From assembly GCA_036266995.1 (NCBI GenBank), contig DATAWX010000027.1, positions 1-29,869 on the forward strand: 29,869 nucleotides of DNA, written 5' to 3'. The position numbers were made by a program, and so were the translations under genes. The stretch is from GCA-003244245 sp036266995 (GTDB taxonomy: Bacteria; Actinomycetota; Actinomycetes; Mycobacteriales; Pseudonocardiaceae). Below, piece after piece: positions 17,297 to 23,770 of the stretch (within the stretch, counting starts at the first letter, position 1; each line of letters opens with the position of its first letter). The notes under the pieces were generated by a model. That model searched no databases, was not told the DNA's origin, and worked only from the letters and a program-made list of their open reading frames with translations.

Positions 17297-17968
17297 CGGA
17301 CCCGGGAGCTAGCCGGCGGTGGGCGCGCGGTGGAAGTGGAGCCCGAGCGACTGGCCGGGTTCCTGGAGCGGTTCGCCGCCGGGCACGGTGGGGCGCTGTC
17401 CACCACCGTCGCGCGGCAGCGGGTCGATGTAGCGGCTGGTGATGGCGCGACGGCAGCGATCCTGGTGCCTTTCGGTCCGCTGGTAGCAACTCCAGAGCAA
17501 CGGGCCGGCCTCGCCTTGGACGATCTGCTCGACCACCTCATAGCGGCGCGCACGATCGGGCTGCTCCTGGTTCGCCTGGGTGGATACAGCGTCGGAATAG
17601 CTCGCGCCGGGGTGGTACTCACCTCCAGCACCGGCAGCCGGCTGGTGCACGGCCGCTCCGCGGCGGGTGGGCAATCCCAGCAGCGTTTCGCCCGGCGGCG
17701 GGAGGGTCAGGCGCGAGTGGCGCTGCGTGCCGCGGCTGACACAGCCGCGCGGGTACTGCTGCCCCGAGCGGGGGAGCTCGACGCCGTCGTCCTCGGTGGG
17801 GATACCGCGGCACTGCGCACCCTGGCCGCCGACCCGCGATTGACCGTGCTGCTTGCGCGGGCCGAACCTCGGGTGCTGGACATCCCCGAACCCCGCCGCG
17901 CGGTGCTCGACGAGGCCGCGAGGAGAGCCCGTTGCGTCGAGGTCCAGCTGAACCAGCCACCGGATTAG
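17291..17968 (+). CDS. acVLRF1-family peptidyl-tRNA hydrolase (Vms1/eRF1-like)
   Basis: This 225-residue protein matches the actinobacterial VLRF1 group, relatives of the eukaryotic Vms1/ANKZF1 release factor that frees nascent chains from tRNA on stalled ribosomes. The family signature is the segment SAAGGQSQQRFARRREGQ, with G126, G127 and glutamines at 128, 130 and 131. One of these, most likely Q130 by alignment in my memory, is the catalytic glutamine analogous to the GGQ of release factors. The C-terminal part (AVVLGGDTAALRTLAADPRL) fits the rest of the domain. The start at 17291 has no ribosome binding site and lies inside a palindrome; I see no better in-frame start. The ABC-F gene follows on the same strand after 271 bp. 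Confidence 0.8.
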   Translation: MSRTRELAGGGRAVEVEPERLAGFLERFAAGHGGALSTTVARQRVDVAAGDGATAAILVPFGPLVATPEQRAGLALDDLLDHLIAARTIGLLLVRLGGYSVGIARAGVVLTSSTGSRLVHGRSAAGGQSQQRFARRREGQARVALRAAADTAARVLLPRAGELDAVVLGGDTAALRTLAADPRLTVLLARAEPRVLDIPEPRRAVLDEAARRARCVEVQLNQPPD

Positions 17969-18011
17969 GCCCAGCCCCGCCGAGCCCTCGAGTCGCCCAC
18001 CAACGCTTCTC

Positions 18012-18065
18012 GAACTCCACAGCAGTGCTGTCCCACGTTGGCCGAGCAGCGCTGCTGTGGAGTTC
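18012..18065. terminator. 19-bp inverted repeat downstream of the acVLRF1 gene
   Basis: The arms 18012-18030 (GAACTCCACAGCAGTGCTG) and 18047-18065 pair over 19 positions with one G-T type mismatch around a 16-nt loop. It starts 44 bp after the acVLRF1 stop. No run of T follows, so if it terminates transcription it does so without the classical U-tract, as is common in actinobacteria. It may instead be a repeat element. Confidence 0.6.
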
Positions 18066-18131
18066 GGGGGGGTTGAGAGCACGCAGAGCGGCGGTGTTGT
18101 GGCGGCACGGTATTCCGAGTGCAGCGGTCGG

Positions 18132-18161
18132 TAGGATGGGGTCGTGGTCGCGACAAGCTGA
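18132..18161 (+). promoter_or_regulatory. Candidate promoter -10 and leaderless five-codon upstream ORF of the ABC-F gene
   Basis: TAGGAT (18132-18137) is followed after 6 nt by GTG (18144) opening a five-codon ORF (Met-Val-Ala-Thr-Ser) with its stop at 18159-18161. If transcription starts at that GTG, the RNA carries a leaderless mini-ORF 79 nt before the ABC-F start. Downstream, GGGGAC (18194-18199) can pair with GTCCCC (18229-18234), which overlaps the end of the ribosome binding site GGAGAG (18224-18229). No good -35 is visible. Confidence 0.35.
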
Positions 18162-18239
18162 TCAGCTGCCGGCCCTGCGCGCTACGGCGCGTGGGGGACC
18201 TGTCCCTGCCAGCGACCACCTTTGGAGAGTCCCCGCATC

Positions 18240-19865
18240 GTGATCACCGCCACCGATCTTGAGCTGCGCGCCGGCTCGCGGATCTTGCTGTCCGGAGCCA
18301 CCCTGCGAGTGCAGCCCGGCGACCGGATCGGTCTCGTCGGGCGCAACGGCGCCGGCAAGACCACCACGCTGCGGGCGCTGGCCGGCCAGTGCGTCCCGTA
18401 CGGAGGCCAGGTTCGTCGCACCGGGGAGCTGGGCTACCTGCCGCAGGATCCCCGCGAGGGTGACCTCTCGGTATCGGCCAGGGACCGAGTGCTATCCGCT
18501 CGCGGGCTCGACCAGCTGCTGCACGAGATGGAGAAGTCGCAGTCCGAGATGGCGGAGCTGGTCGATGGCGACGAGCAAGGCCGGGCAGTGCGCCGATACA
18601 GCCACCTCGAGGACCGGTTCTCCGCGCTAGGGGGATACGCCGCCGAAAGTGAGGCCGCGCGGATCTGCGCCAGCCTGGGCTTGCCCGACCGCGTGCTGGC
18701 CCAGCCACTGCACACGCTGTCCGGCGGCCAGCGCCGCAGGGTCGAGCTGGCCCGGATCCTGTTCGGCGCCTCGGACGGTTCCGGCGGACGCTCGAACACC
18801 ACCCTGTTGCTCGACGAGCCGACGAACCATCTCGATGCCGATTCGATCACCTGGCTGCGCGATTTCCTCACGGCGCATGACGGCGGCCTGATCGTCATCA
18901 GCCACGACACCGATCTGCTCGCCGCCGTGGTCAACAAGGTCTGGTTGCTCGACGCGATCCGCGGCGAAGCCGATGTCTACAACCTGGGCTGGCAGCGATA
19001 CCTCGATGCCCGGGCCGCAGACGAGAAGCGGCGACGCCGGGAGCGCGCCAATGCGGAGAAGAAGGCCGGTGCGCTCATGGCGCAGGCCGACCGGATGCGC
19101 GCCAAGGCCACCAAGGCCGTCGCGGCGCAGAACATGCAACGGCGGGCCGCCAGGTTGCTGGCCGGCGCCGAGACCGAACAGCGGGGGGAGCGGGTGGCGA
19201 AGATCCGCTTCCCGCAGCCCGCCGCCTGCGGACGGACTCCGCTGACCGCCAGCGGGCTGGCCAAGTCCTATGGCTCGCTGGAGGTCTTCAGCGGGGTGGA
19301 CCTCGCGGTCGACCGGGGGGCCCGAGTGGTGATCCTCGGTCTCAACGGAGCCGGAAAAACCACCCTCCTGCGGTTACTCGGCGGGATGGAGAACCCCGAT
19401 GCCGGGCAGGTGGAAGCCGGCCACGGCGTGCGGGTGGGGTACTTCGCCCAGGAACACGACACCCTGGATCTCGGTGCCACCGTCTGGCAGAACATCCGGC
19501 ATGCCGCGCCGGAGGCCCCCGATCAGCAGCTGCGCACCCTGCTCGGCGCCTTCCTGTTCCGGGGCGAGCAACTGGACCAGCTGGCCGGCACTCTGTCCGG
19601 GGGTGAGAAGACCCGGCTGGCGCTGGCTGCCATGGTGTCCTCCGCTGCCAATGTGCTGCTGCTCGACGAGCCGACCAACAACCTCGACCCGGTGTCCCGG
19701 GAGCGGGTGCTCGACGCGCTGCACAACTACGCCGGTGCAGTGGTGCTGGTGACCCACGACCCCGGAGCAGTGCAGGCGCTGCACCCGGAGCGGGTGATCC
19801 TGCTGCCGGACGGCACCGAGGATCACTGGAGCGAGGACTACCTCGATTTGGTGCAGCTTGCCTGA
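18240..19865 (+). CDS. ABC-F family ATPase, ribosome-associated type
   Basis: This 541-residue protein has two ABC domains in one chain and no membrane segment. The first Walker A is GRNGAGKTT (34-42); the first signature LSGGQRRR and LLLDEPTNHLD follow. A charged helical linker (DEKRRRRERANAEKKAGALMAQ onward) separates it from the second domain, with Walker A GLNGAGKTT at 367-375, LSGGEKTR and LLLDEPTNNLD. ABC-F proteins act in the ribosomal E site, either to rescue stalled ribosomes or to dislodge antibiotics. It closely resembles the protein I remember as Rv1473. The GTG start at 18240 gives the family N-terminus (M)ITATDLEL and follows GGAGAG by 10 nt; a TTG six codons upstream is rejected. 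Confidence 0.92.
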   Translation: MITATDLELRAGSRILLSGATLRVQPGDRIGLVGRNGAGKTTTLRALAGQCVPYGGQVRRTGELGYLPQDPREGDLSVSARDRVLSARGLDQLLHEMEKSQSEMAELVDGDEQGRAVRRYSHLEDRFSALGGYAAESEAARICASLGLPDRVLAQPLHTLSGGQRRRVELARILFGASDGSGGRSNTTLLLDEPTNHLDADSITWLRDFLTAHDGGLIVISHDTDLLAAVVNKVWLLDAIRGEADVYNLGWQRYLDARAADEKRRRRERANAEKKAGALMAQADRMRAKATKAVAAQNMQRRAARLLAGAETEQRGERVAKIRFPQPAACGRTPLTASGLAKSYGSLEVFSGVDLAVDRGARVVILGLNGAGKTTLLRLLGGMENPDAGQVEAGHGVRVGYFAQEHDTLDLGATVWQNIRHAAPEAPDQQLRTLLGAFLFRGEQLDQLAGTLSGGEKTRLALAAMVSSAANVLLLDEPTNNLDPVSRERVLDALHNYAGAVVLVTHDPGAVQALHPERVILLPDGTEDHWSEDYLDLVQLA

Positions 19866-19978
19866 CGAGCACACCCCTGCTTACGCAGAGTGGTTAGTTG
19901 GCAACCGCTTGATGACCTTGCCGGAAAGTGCCTATTGCGCATTTGGGCCCGCTGCAGCGACCGCTCACAGATCCATCC

Positions 19979-20000
19979 GGAGATCGTCTAGCGGAGATCG
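19979..20000 (+). repeat. Direct repeat GGAGATCG upstream of the small HTH gene
   Basis: GGAGATCG occurs at 19979-19986 and 19993-20000, with similar flanking bases (TCTA and CTAA after each copy). The 14-bp spacing is about one and a third helical turns. TAACGT (20002-20007) just downstream could be a -10 element. The pair could be tandem half-sites for a regulator; the regulator is unknown. Confidence 0.35.
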
Positions 20001-20070
20001 CTAACGTGGTCGATCATTGCCGCAAGGGCCGTGACCGGCCCATCTAGTGTCGAAAGGAAGGCGTTTCGAG

Positions 20071-20280
20071 GTGGCCGACCTGAAAAAGGGCAGCCGGATC
20101 ACCGGCGTGGCTCGGGACAAGCTCGCATCAGATCTGAAGAAGAAGTACGAGAAGGGCGCCAGCATTCGGGCACTCGCGGAGTCGACCGGACGGTCCTACG
20201 GCTTCGTCCACCGGGTGCTTTCGGAGTCCGGTGTGACGCTGCGTGGTCGCGGCGGCGCAACCCGCACCAAGAAGAAGTAG
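20071..20280 (+). CDS. Small helix-turn-helix protein (Rv1473A-like)
   Basis: This 69-residue, very basic protein has one predicted helix-turn-helix: YEKGASIRALAESTGRSYGF, then VHRVLSESGVTLRGRGG, ending in a Lys/Arg tail. It resembles the small regulator annotated next to the ABC-F gene Rv1473 in M. tuberculosis. The role is unknown; DNA binding, possibly nucleoid-related, is likely. The GTG at 20071 is chosen because AAAGGAAGG (20053-20061) precedes it at good spacing; an earlier in-frame GTG at 20047 would place that site inside the gene. It is convergent with the TetR gene, 10 bp apart. Confidence 0.85.
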   Translation: MADLKKGSRITGVARDKLASDLKKKYEKGASIRALAESTGRSYGFVHRVLSESGVTLRGRGGATRTKKK

Positions 20281-20290
20281 ACCCGACCCG

Positions 20291-20896
20291 TCATCGATCC
20301 GGACATTGTTGGCGCAGGGTGTGAAAGGCGCTGTCGACCAGCGCGGGTAGCTGTTCGGTACCGTCGGACTGCACCCAGGCGCTGAGCGCGACGGTCAGTG
20401 CGGCTAGTGCGGCCGCCGCCTGGACTCGAAGTTCGAGGGTGACTTCGTTGTGTCCCCGGGAAGTGGTGCCCCGGGCGGCGAGGGCCTCGGTGAACAGGCG
20501 TTCGGTGGCGTATTGGTTGTCGGCCATCCGCGCCCGCAATGCCGGTGTGGTGAGGACCAGCCTGGTGCGGTTGAGCAGGACATCCTGGTCGGCGTCGTAG
20601 ATCCTGGCAAGGCCCTCTGACAGTGCGCGGTGCAGGGCGGTCAGCGGTCCCTCGTCGGGCGGTCGACGGCGGATCAGTTCGGCGATGAGCGGGTCGTAGT
20701 CGTCGCTTTCGACCACGGCTTCCTTGGTCGGGAAGTATCGGAAGAACGTCATGTGGGACACCCCGGCGGCGGAGGAGATTTCCTGGACCGTGGTGGCCTC
20801 GTACCCTTTGCTCAGGAACAGCCGCAGGGCGTGCTCCTGGATGGTACGACGGGTCTCGACCTTCTTGCGTTGCCGCAGGCCGCCGGTACGAGACAC
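20291..20896 (-). CDS. TetR-family transcriptional regulator
   Basis: This 201-residue protein has the TetR N-terminal HTH: KVETRRTIQEHALRLFLSKG, then TTVQEISSAAGVSHMTFFRYFPTKEAVV. A helical ligand-binding region of about 130 residues with a variable sequence follows. The GTG start at 20896 has AGGG 8 nt upstream and fits the family length. The open frame continues about 90 codons upstream through the end of the monooxygenase gene, but that extension is out of character and rejected. It begins 2 bp after the monooxygenase stop, so it is cotranscribed with it and probably controls it. Confidence 0.92.
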   Translation of the reverse strand: MSRTGGLRQRKKVETRRTIQEHALRLFLSKGYEATTVQEISSAAGVSHMTFFRYFPTKEAVVESDDYDPLIAELIRRRPPDEGPLTALHRALSEGLARIYDADQDVLLNRTRLVLTTPALRARMADNQYATERLFTEALAARGTTSRGHNEVTLELRVQAAAALAALTVALSAWVQSDGTEQLPALVDSAFHTLRQQCPDR

Positions 20897-20898
20897 GG

Positions 20899-22470
20899 TC
20901 AGAACCCTACGGCCGCGTAGGTCTGGCCGTGGTGGCAGCCGTGACGCAGGATGCCGGTAAGCCAAGCGTCGAGTGCGGTGGGCGATGGTTGCCCGCACCA
21001 ACCAGCATGGCCATCGGGGCGAACCAGCACAACCTGCGTTGGCCGTGCAGCGGCTGGGGTAAGAACAGTCACGGTGTCGGTCCCCAGCCGGTCGCGGGCC
21101 CGGTCCACACACGCCTGCGCCACCTGAGTCGGGGTGCTGGATGGTGTCAGCAGCGCCCAACGTCCACCCAGTTCGGCGTACAGCCGAGTAGGTGTCCCGT
21201 CGAGGCGCAGGCAGGGTAGGTCGGCGACGCGGTCACCCGGTAGTGGACCGGTGCGAAACGGCCAGCCCGAGGTCCCGGCCAGTGGCCCCCGCCGGTAACT
21301 GATCTTGAGTTGAGACGCGGACTCCCAGATCAGCCGCTGCACCAGCGGGAGGTCCAGGGAGCGCACGAAGACGTGATCGCGGAGCACCCGCGCCAGCCGC
21401 GTGTCGCCGAGGACCATCTCGGTCAGCGCGCTGGTGGACCGGAGCACCTCGGTGGCGATGGGGCGTCGTTCGGCTTCGTAGCTGTCCAGTAGTGCCGTAT
21501 CGGCATCGCCGTGGACGACGAGGGAGAGCTTCCATGCGAGGTTCTCCGCGTCGCCGACGCCGGTGTTCATGCCCTGGCCGCCAGTGGGGCTGTGGATGTG
21601 GGCCGCGTCACCGGCCACCAGCATCCTGCCCTGACGGAATCGATTCGCCAGCCGCCGGTGGATCCGGAAAGTGGAGGTCCACACCGTCGCGCGCACGGCC
21701 GAGAGGGGACAACCGCTGCGTTCGTGAAGAATGTGCGTGAGCAGCTTCTGTACGTCCTGGTTGCTCCCATCCTCGCTCGCATTGTCGGGTGCTGGCGCCA
21801 TCAGCCGCCACAGGTCTTTACCAGGTAGCGGAAAGGCTCCCAACATCCCCGCGCCGTGCAGCCACACCGCGGCTGAGTCACGCGGCACCGGCAAGTCGGC
21901 GTGGACGTCAGCGAGCAGGAAGCGCTCGATGATCCGCACGCCGGGGAAGCCGATTCCCGCGAGGTTGCGAACTCGGCTGTGCGCGCCATCGCACCCCACA
22001 ATCCAGTGACACGGCGCGGTGCGCCCGTCGCTGAACTGCACTCGCACCCCTTCGGCGTCCTGGCCGGCATGCAGCACCTCAGCGCCCCACTCGACTGCAC
22101 CTCCGAGCTCAGCGAGACGACGGCGCAGGCTGGCCTCGATCTCTGCCTGGGAGATCAGCAGACCGGGGCGCGTGACGAGCTTGGTTGTCTGGCTCATCCG
22201 GAGGTAGGCAGTCTCACGGCTGCCGAGATCGACGACGACCTGGCGAAGCGGGTTCGCCCGCTGCTCGAGGTCGCCGAGCGCGCCGGCTCGGTCGAGCACC
22301 TCAACACCTCGGGGCATCAGCCCCAGTGCCCTGGAGGTGATTGCCGGGCCGCGCGCTTTGTCGACCACCCGGACGCTCACACCGCTGGCCAGCAGGTTGC
22401 ATGCCAGCGTGAGGCCGGTGGGTCCGGCACCGGCGATGAGTACCTCGCAGGGTGTGTTAGTGGATACCAT
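20899..22470 (-). CDS. FAD-dependent aromatic-type monooxygenase
   Basis: This 523-residue group A flavoprotein hydroxylase resembles PheA/TfdB, rifampicin-monooxygenase and polyketide hydroxylases. The FAD motif GAGPTG is at residues 14-19, the DG motif VGCDGAHSRVR centres on D161, and the GD motif MLVAGDAAHIHSPTGGQGMN centres on D288. A C-terminal thioredoxin-like region follows. It would use NAD(P)H and O2 to hydroxylate an aromatic compound or antibiotic; the substrate is not evident. The ATG start at 22470 is preceded by an AT-rich stretch without a ribosome binding site. It sits between soxR and tetR on the same strand, so regulation by redox-active drugs or by the TetR protein is likely. 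Confidence 0.9.
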   Translation of the reverse strand: MVSTNTPCEVLIAGAGPTGLTLACNLLASGVSVRVVDKARGPAITSRALGLMPRGVEVLDRAGALGDLEQRANPLRQVVVDLGSRETAYLRMSQTTKLVTRPGLLISQAEIEASLRRRLAELGGAVEWGAEVLHAGQDAEGVRVQFSDGRTAPCHWIVGCDGAHSRVRNLAGIGFPGVRIIERFLLADVHADLPVPRDSAAVWLHGAGMLGAFPLPGKDLWRLMAPAPDNASEDGSNQDVQKLLTHILHERSGCPLSAVRATVWTSTFRIHRRLANRFRQGRMLVAGDAAHIHSPTGGQGMNTGVGDAENLAWKLSLVVHGDADTALLDSYEAERRPIATEVLRSTSALTEMVLGDTRLARVLRDHVFVRSLDLPLVQRLIWESASQLKISYRRGPLAGTSGWPFRTGPLPGDRVADLPCLRLDGTPTRLYAELGGRWALLTPSSTPTQVAQACVDRARDRLGTDTVTVLTPAAARPTQVVLVRPDGHAGWCGQPSPTALDAWLTGILRHGCHHGQTYAAVGF

Positions 22471-22500
22471 AAGTTATAAACTAACATTATTATCTCTGGC
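22470..22500 (-). promoter_or_regulatory. AT-rich promoter/operator before the monooxygenase gene
   Basis: Bases 22471-22495 are strongly AT-rich in a GC-rich setting. A dyad with AGTT (22472-22475) and AACT (22479-22482) extends imperfectly to 22470-22484 and touches the start codon. Sequences such as TAATGT and TATAAC on the minus strand could be -10 elements. This is the best candidate operator for the downstream TetR protein. Confidence 0.5.
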
Positions 22501-22520
22501 CTGCCACCTAGAGGGAAGGC

Positions 22521-23001
22521 CTAGCCCGAGGTTGGGTGGCGGTCAGGTAGCCGGCGAAGCGCAGGCGGCAGGTAGCGGGCGCCAGCACCATAGGCGGCGG
22601 CACCGTCGTTGGGATTCGACAGCTTGCAGCGGCCCAGCGACAGGCAGCCACAGCCGATGCACGAGGTCAGCCCGTCCCGCAGGGCGGTGAGCCCAACGAT
22701 CTGCTCGTCGAGCCGGCTACGCCAGGAGTGAGAGAGCCGGGCCCAGTCCGCCGTGGTGGGTGTCCGTTGGGCCGGCAAAGTCTCCAGCGCCGTCCGAATC
22801 TCTCCGAGCGAGAGCCCGACGTTCTGTGCCGCGCGGATGAAGGCCAGCCGTCGCAGCATGTTACGTCGATAGCGGCGCTGTCCTCCCGAGGTACGGGTGG
22901 CGCTGACCAAGTCCCTGCCGCTCGTAGTGCCGCAGCGCCGAGGTCGCCAGGCCGGCGCGGTGGGCGACCTCGCCGATCGTCAGCAGGTCTGTGTCGTCCA
23001 T
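22521..23001 (-). pseudogene. soxR: soxR, redox-sensing MerR-family regulator, apparently frameshifted
   Basis: Two frames together encode a normal SoxR of about 159 residues. The first (from ATG 23001) gives DDTDLLTIGEVAHRAGLATS and ALRHYERQGL, the start of the MerR HTH. The second, ending at 22521, gives VSATRTSGGQRRYRRNMLRR, the dimer helix and the [2Fe-2S] motif CIGCGCLSLGRC (C-x2-C-x-C-x5-C). They join at GGGACTTGGTC (minus strand, complement of 22905-22915), where one extra T breaks a frame that would read Gln-Gly-Leu-Val-Ser. Read straight, the first frame stops near 22861. The cause may be mutation, sequencing error or, less likely, recoding. SoxR senses redox-cycling compounds in the cytoplasm. 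Confidence 0.85.
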
Positions 23002-23019
23002 CGCACCCGGAGCATCTCC

Positions 23020-23050
23020 TTGACTTGAAGTGAGGTTGAAGTTACATGCT
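23020..23050. promoter_or_regulatory. Candidate SoxR operator and divergent promoter
   Basis: The 20-bp stretch 23023-23042 has the dyad ACTTnAA ... TTnAAGT, and also contains TTGAAGT twice, 4 bp apart. For the plus strand, TTGACT (23020-23025) could be a -35 and TTACAT (23042-23047) a -10 with 16-bp spacing; CATGCT (23045-23050) would give 19 bp, the spacing usual for MerR-family promoters. Its place between soxR and the SDR gene fits SoxR control. Confidence 0.55.
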
Positions 23051-23056
23051 CGGGGC

Positions 23057-23770
23057 ATGACAGAGAAGAACGGAGCTCAGACGCCTCGAGTGGCGTTGGT
23101 GACCGGCGCCTCCCGTGGGCTGGGTCGGGCGTTCACCAACCGCCTGGTGCGGCATGACTGGCACGTGGTGATCGATGCCCGCGACCACATCCGGCTCAGC
23201 GAGATGGTCGCCGACCTGGCGATACCGCAGGGGGTCACGGCGATACCCGGCGATGTGGCCGATCCCAGCCATCGCACGCTGCTGGCCGAGGCGGGTGGCC
23301 TCGACCTGTTGGTGAACAACGCCAGCGTGCTCGGTCCAAGCCCGCAACCCGGCCTCGCTGAATACTCACTCGAGGTGCTCAAGCAGGTCTACGCCGTCAA
23401 TGCCTTCGCACCGCTGGCCTTGTTCCAGGCGGTGCTGCCGCAACTCGCGCGCCGCGGCGGCCGGGTGGTCAATGTCTCGTCCGACGCGGCGGTGCAGGCC
23501 TACGCCGGGTGGGGCGGGTACGGCTCGGCCAAGGCCGCGTTGGACCAGCTCACCGCGGTGCTGGCGGTGGAGCATCCGCGGCTGCGAATCTATTCCTTCG
23601 ACCCGGGCGATATGGCCACCGACCTGCACCAGCAGGCGTTCCCCGACGAGGACATCAGTGACCGGCCGGCACCAGGCAGTGTCGTGCCGGCTCTGCTTGC
23701 CCTGGCCGAGGCCGACCTGCCGAGCGGACGCTACCGCGCTACCGACCTCACGGCGGGGGTGGCGCGGTGA
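23057..23770 (+). CDS. Short-chain dehydrogenase/reductase (SDR)
   Basis: This 237-residue Rossmann-fold oxidoreductase has the cofactor motif TGASRGLG (16-23), the NNAS variant of the NNAG motif, VSSDAAV with the catalytic Ser near 141-142, and the catalytic YxxxK as YGSAK (Y155, K159). The substrate and the choice of NADH or NADPH cannot be read with confidence. The ATG at 23057 is preferred; an upstream in-frame GTG at 23030 lies in the putative operator. Its stop overlaps the GTG start of the QueA-like gene (GTGA). Divergence from soxR suggests induction by redox-active compounds. Confidence 0.9.
   Translation: MTEKNGAQTPRVALVTGASRGLGRAFTNRLVRHDWHVVIDARDHIRLSEMVADLAIPQGVTAIPGDVADPSHRTLLAEAGGLDLLVNNASVLGPSPQPGLAEYSLEVLKQVYAVNAFAPLALFQAVLPQLARRGGRVVNVSSDAAVQAYAGWGGYGSAKAALDQLTAVLAVEHPRLRIYSFDPGDMATDLHQQAFPDEDISDRPAPGSVVPALLALAEADLPSGRYRATDLTAGVAR

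Noticed and set aside
20897..21160. An N-terminal extension of the TetR protein by about 88 codons
   Set aside because: It overlaps the monooxygenase C-terminus, is Arg/Pro/Cys-rich, and TetR proteins begin close to the HTH. The GTG at 20896 has a suitable AGGG upstream.
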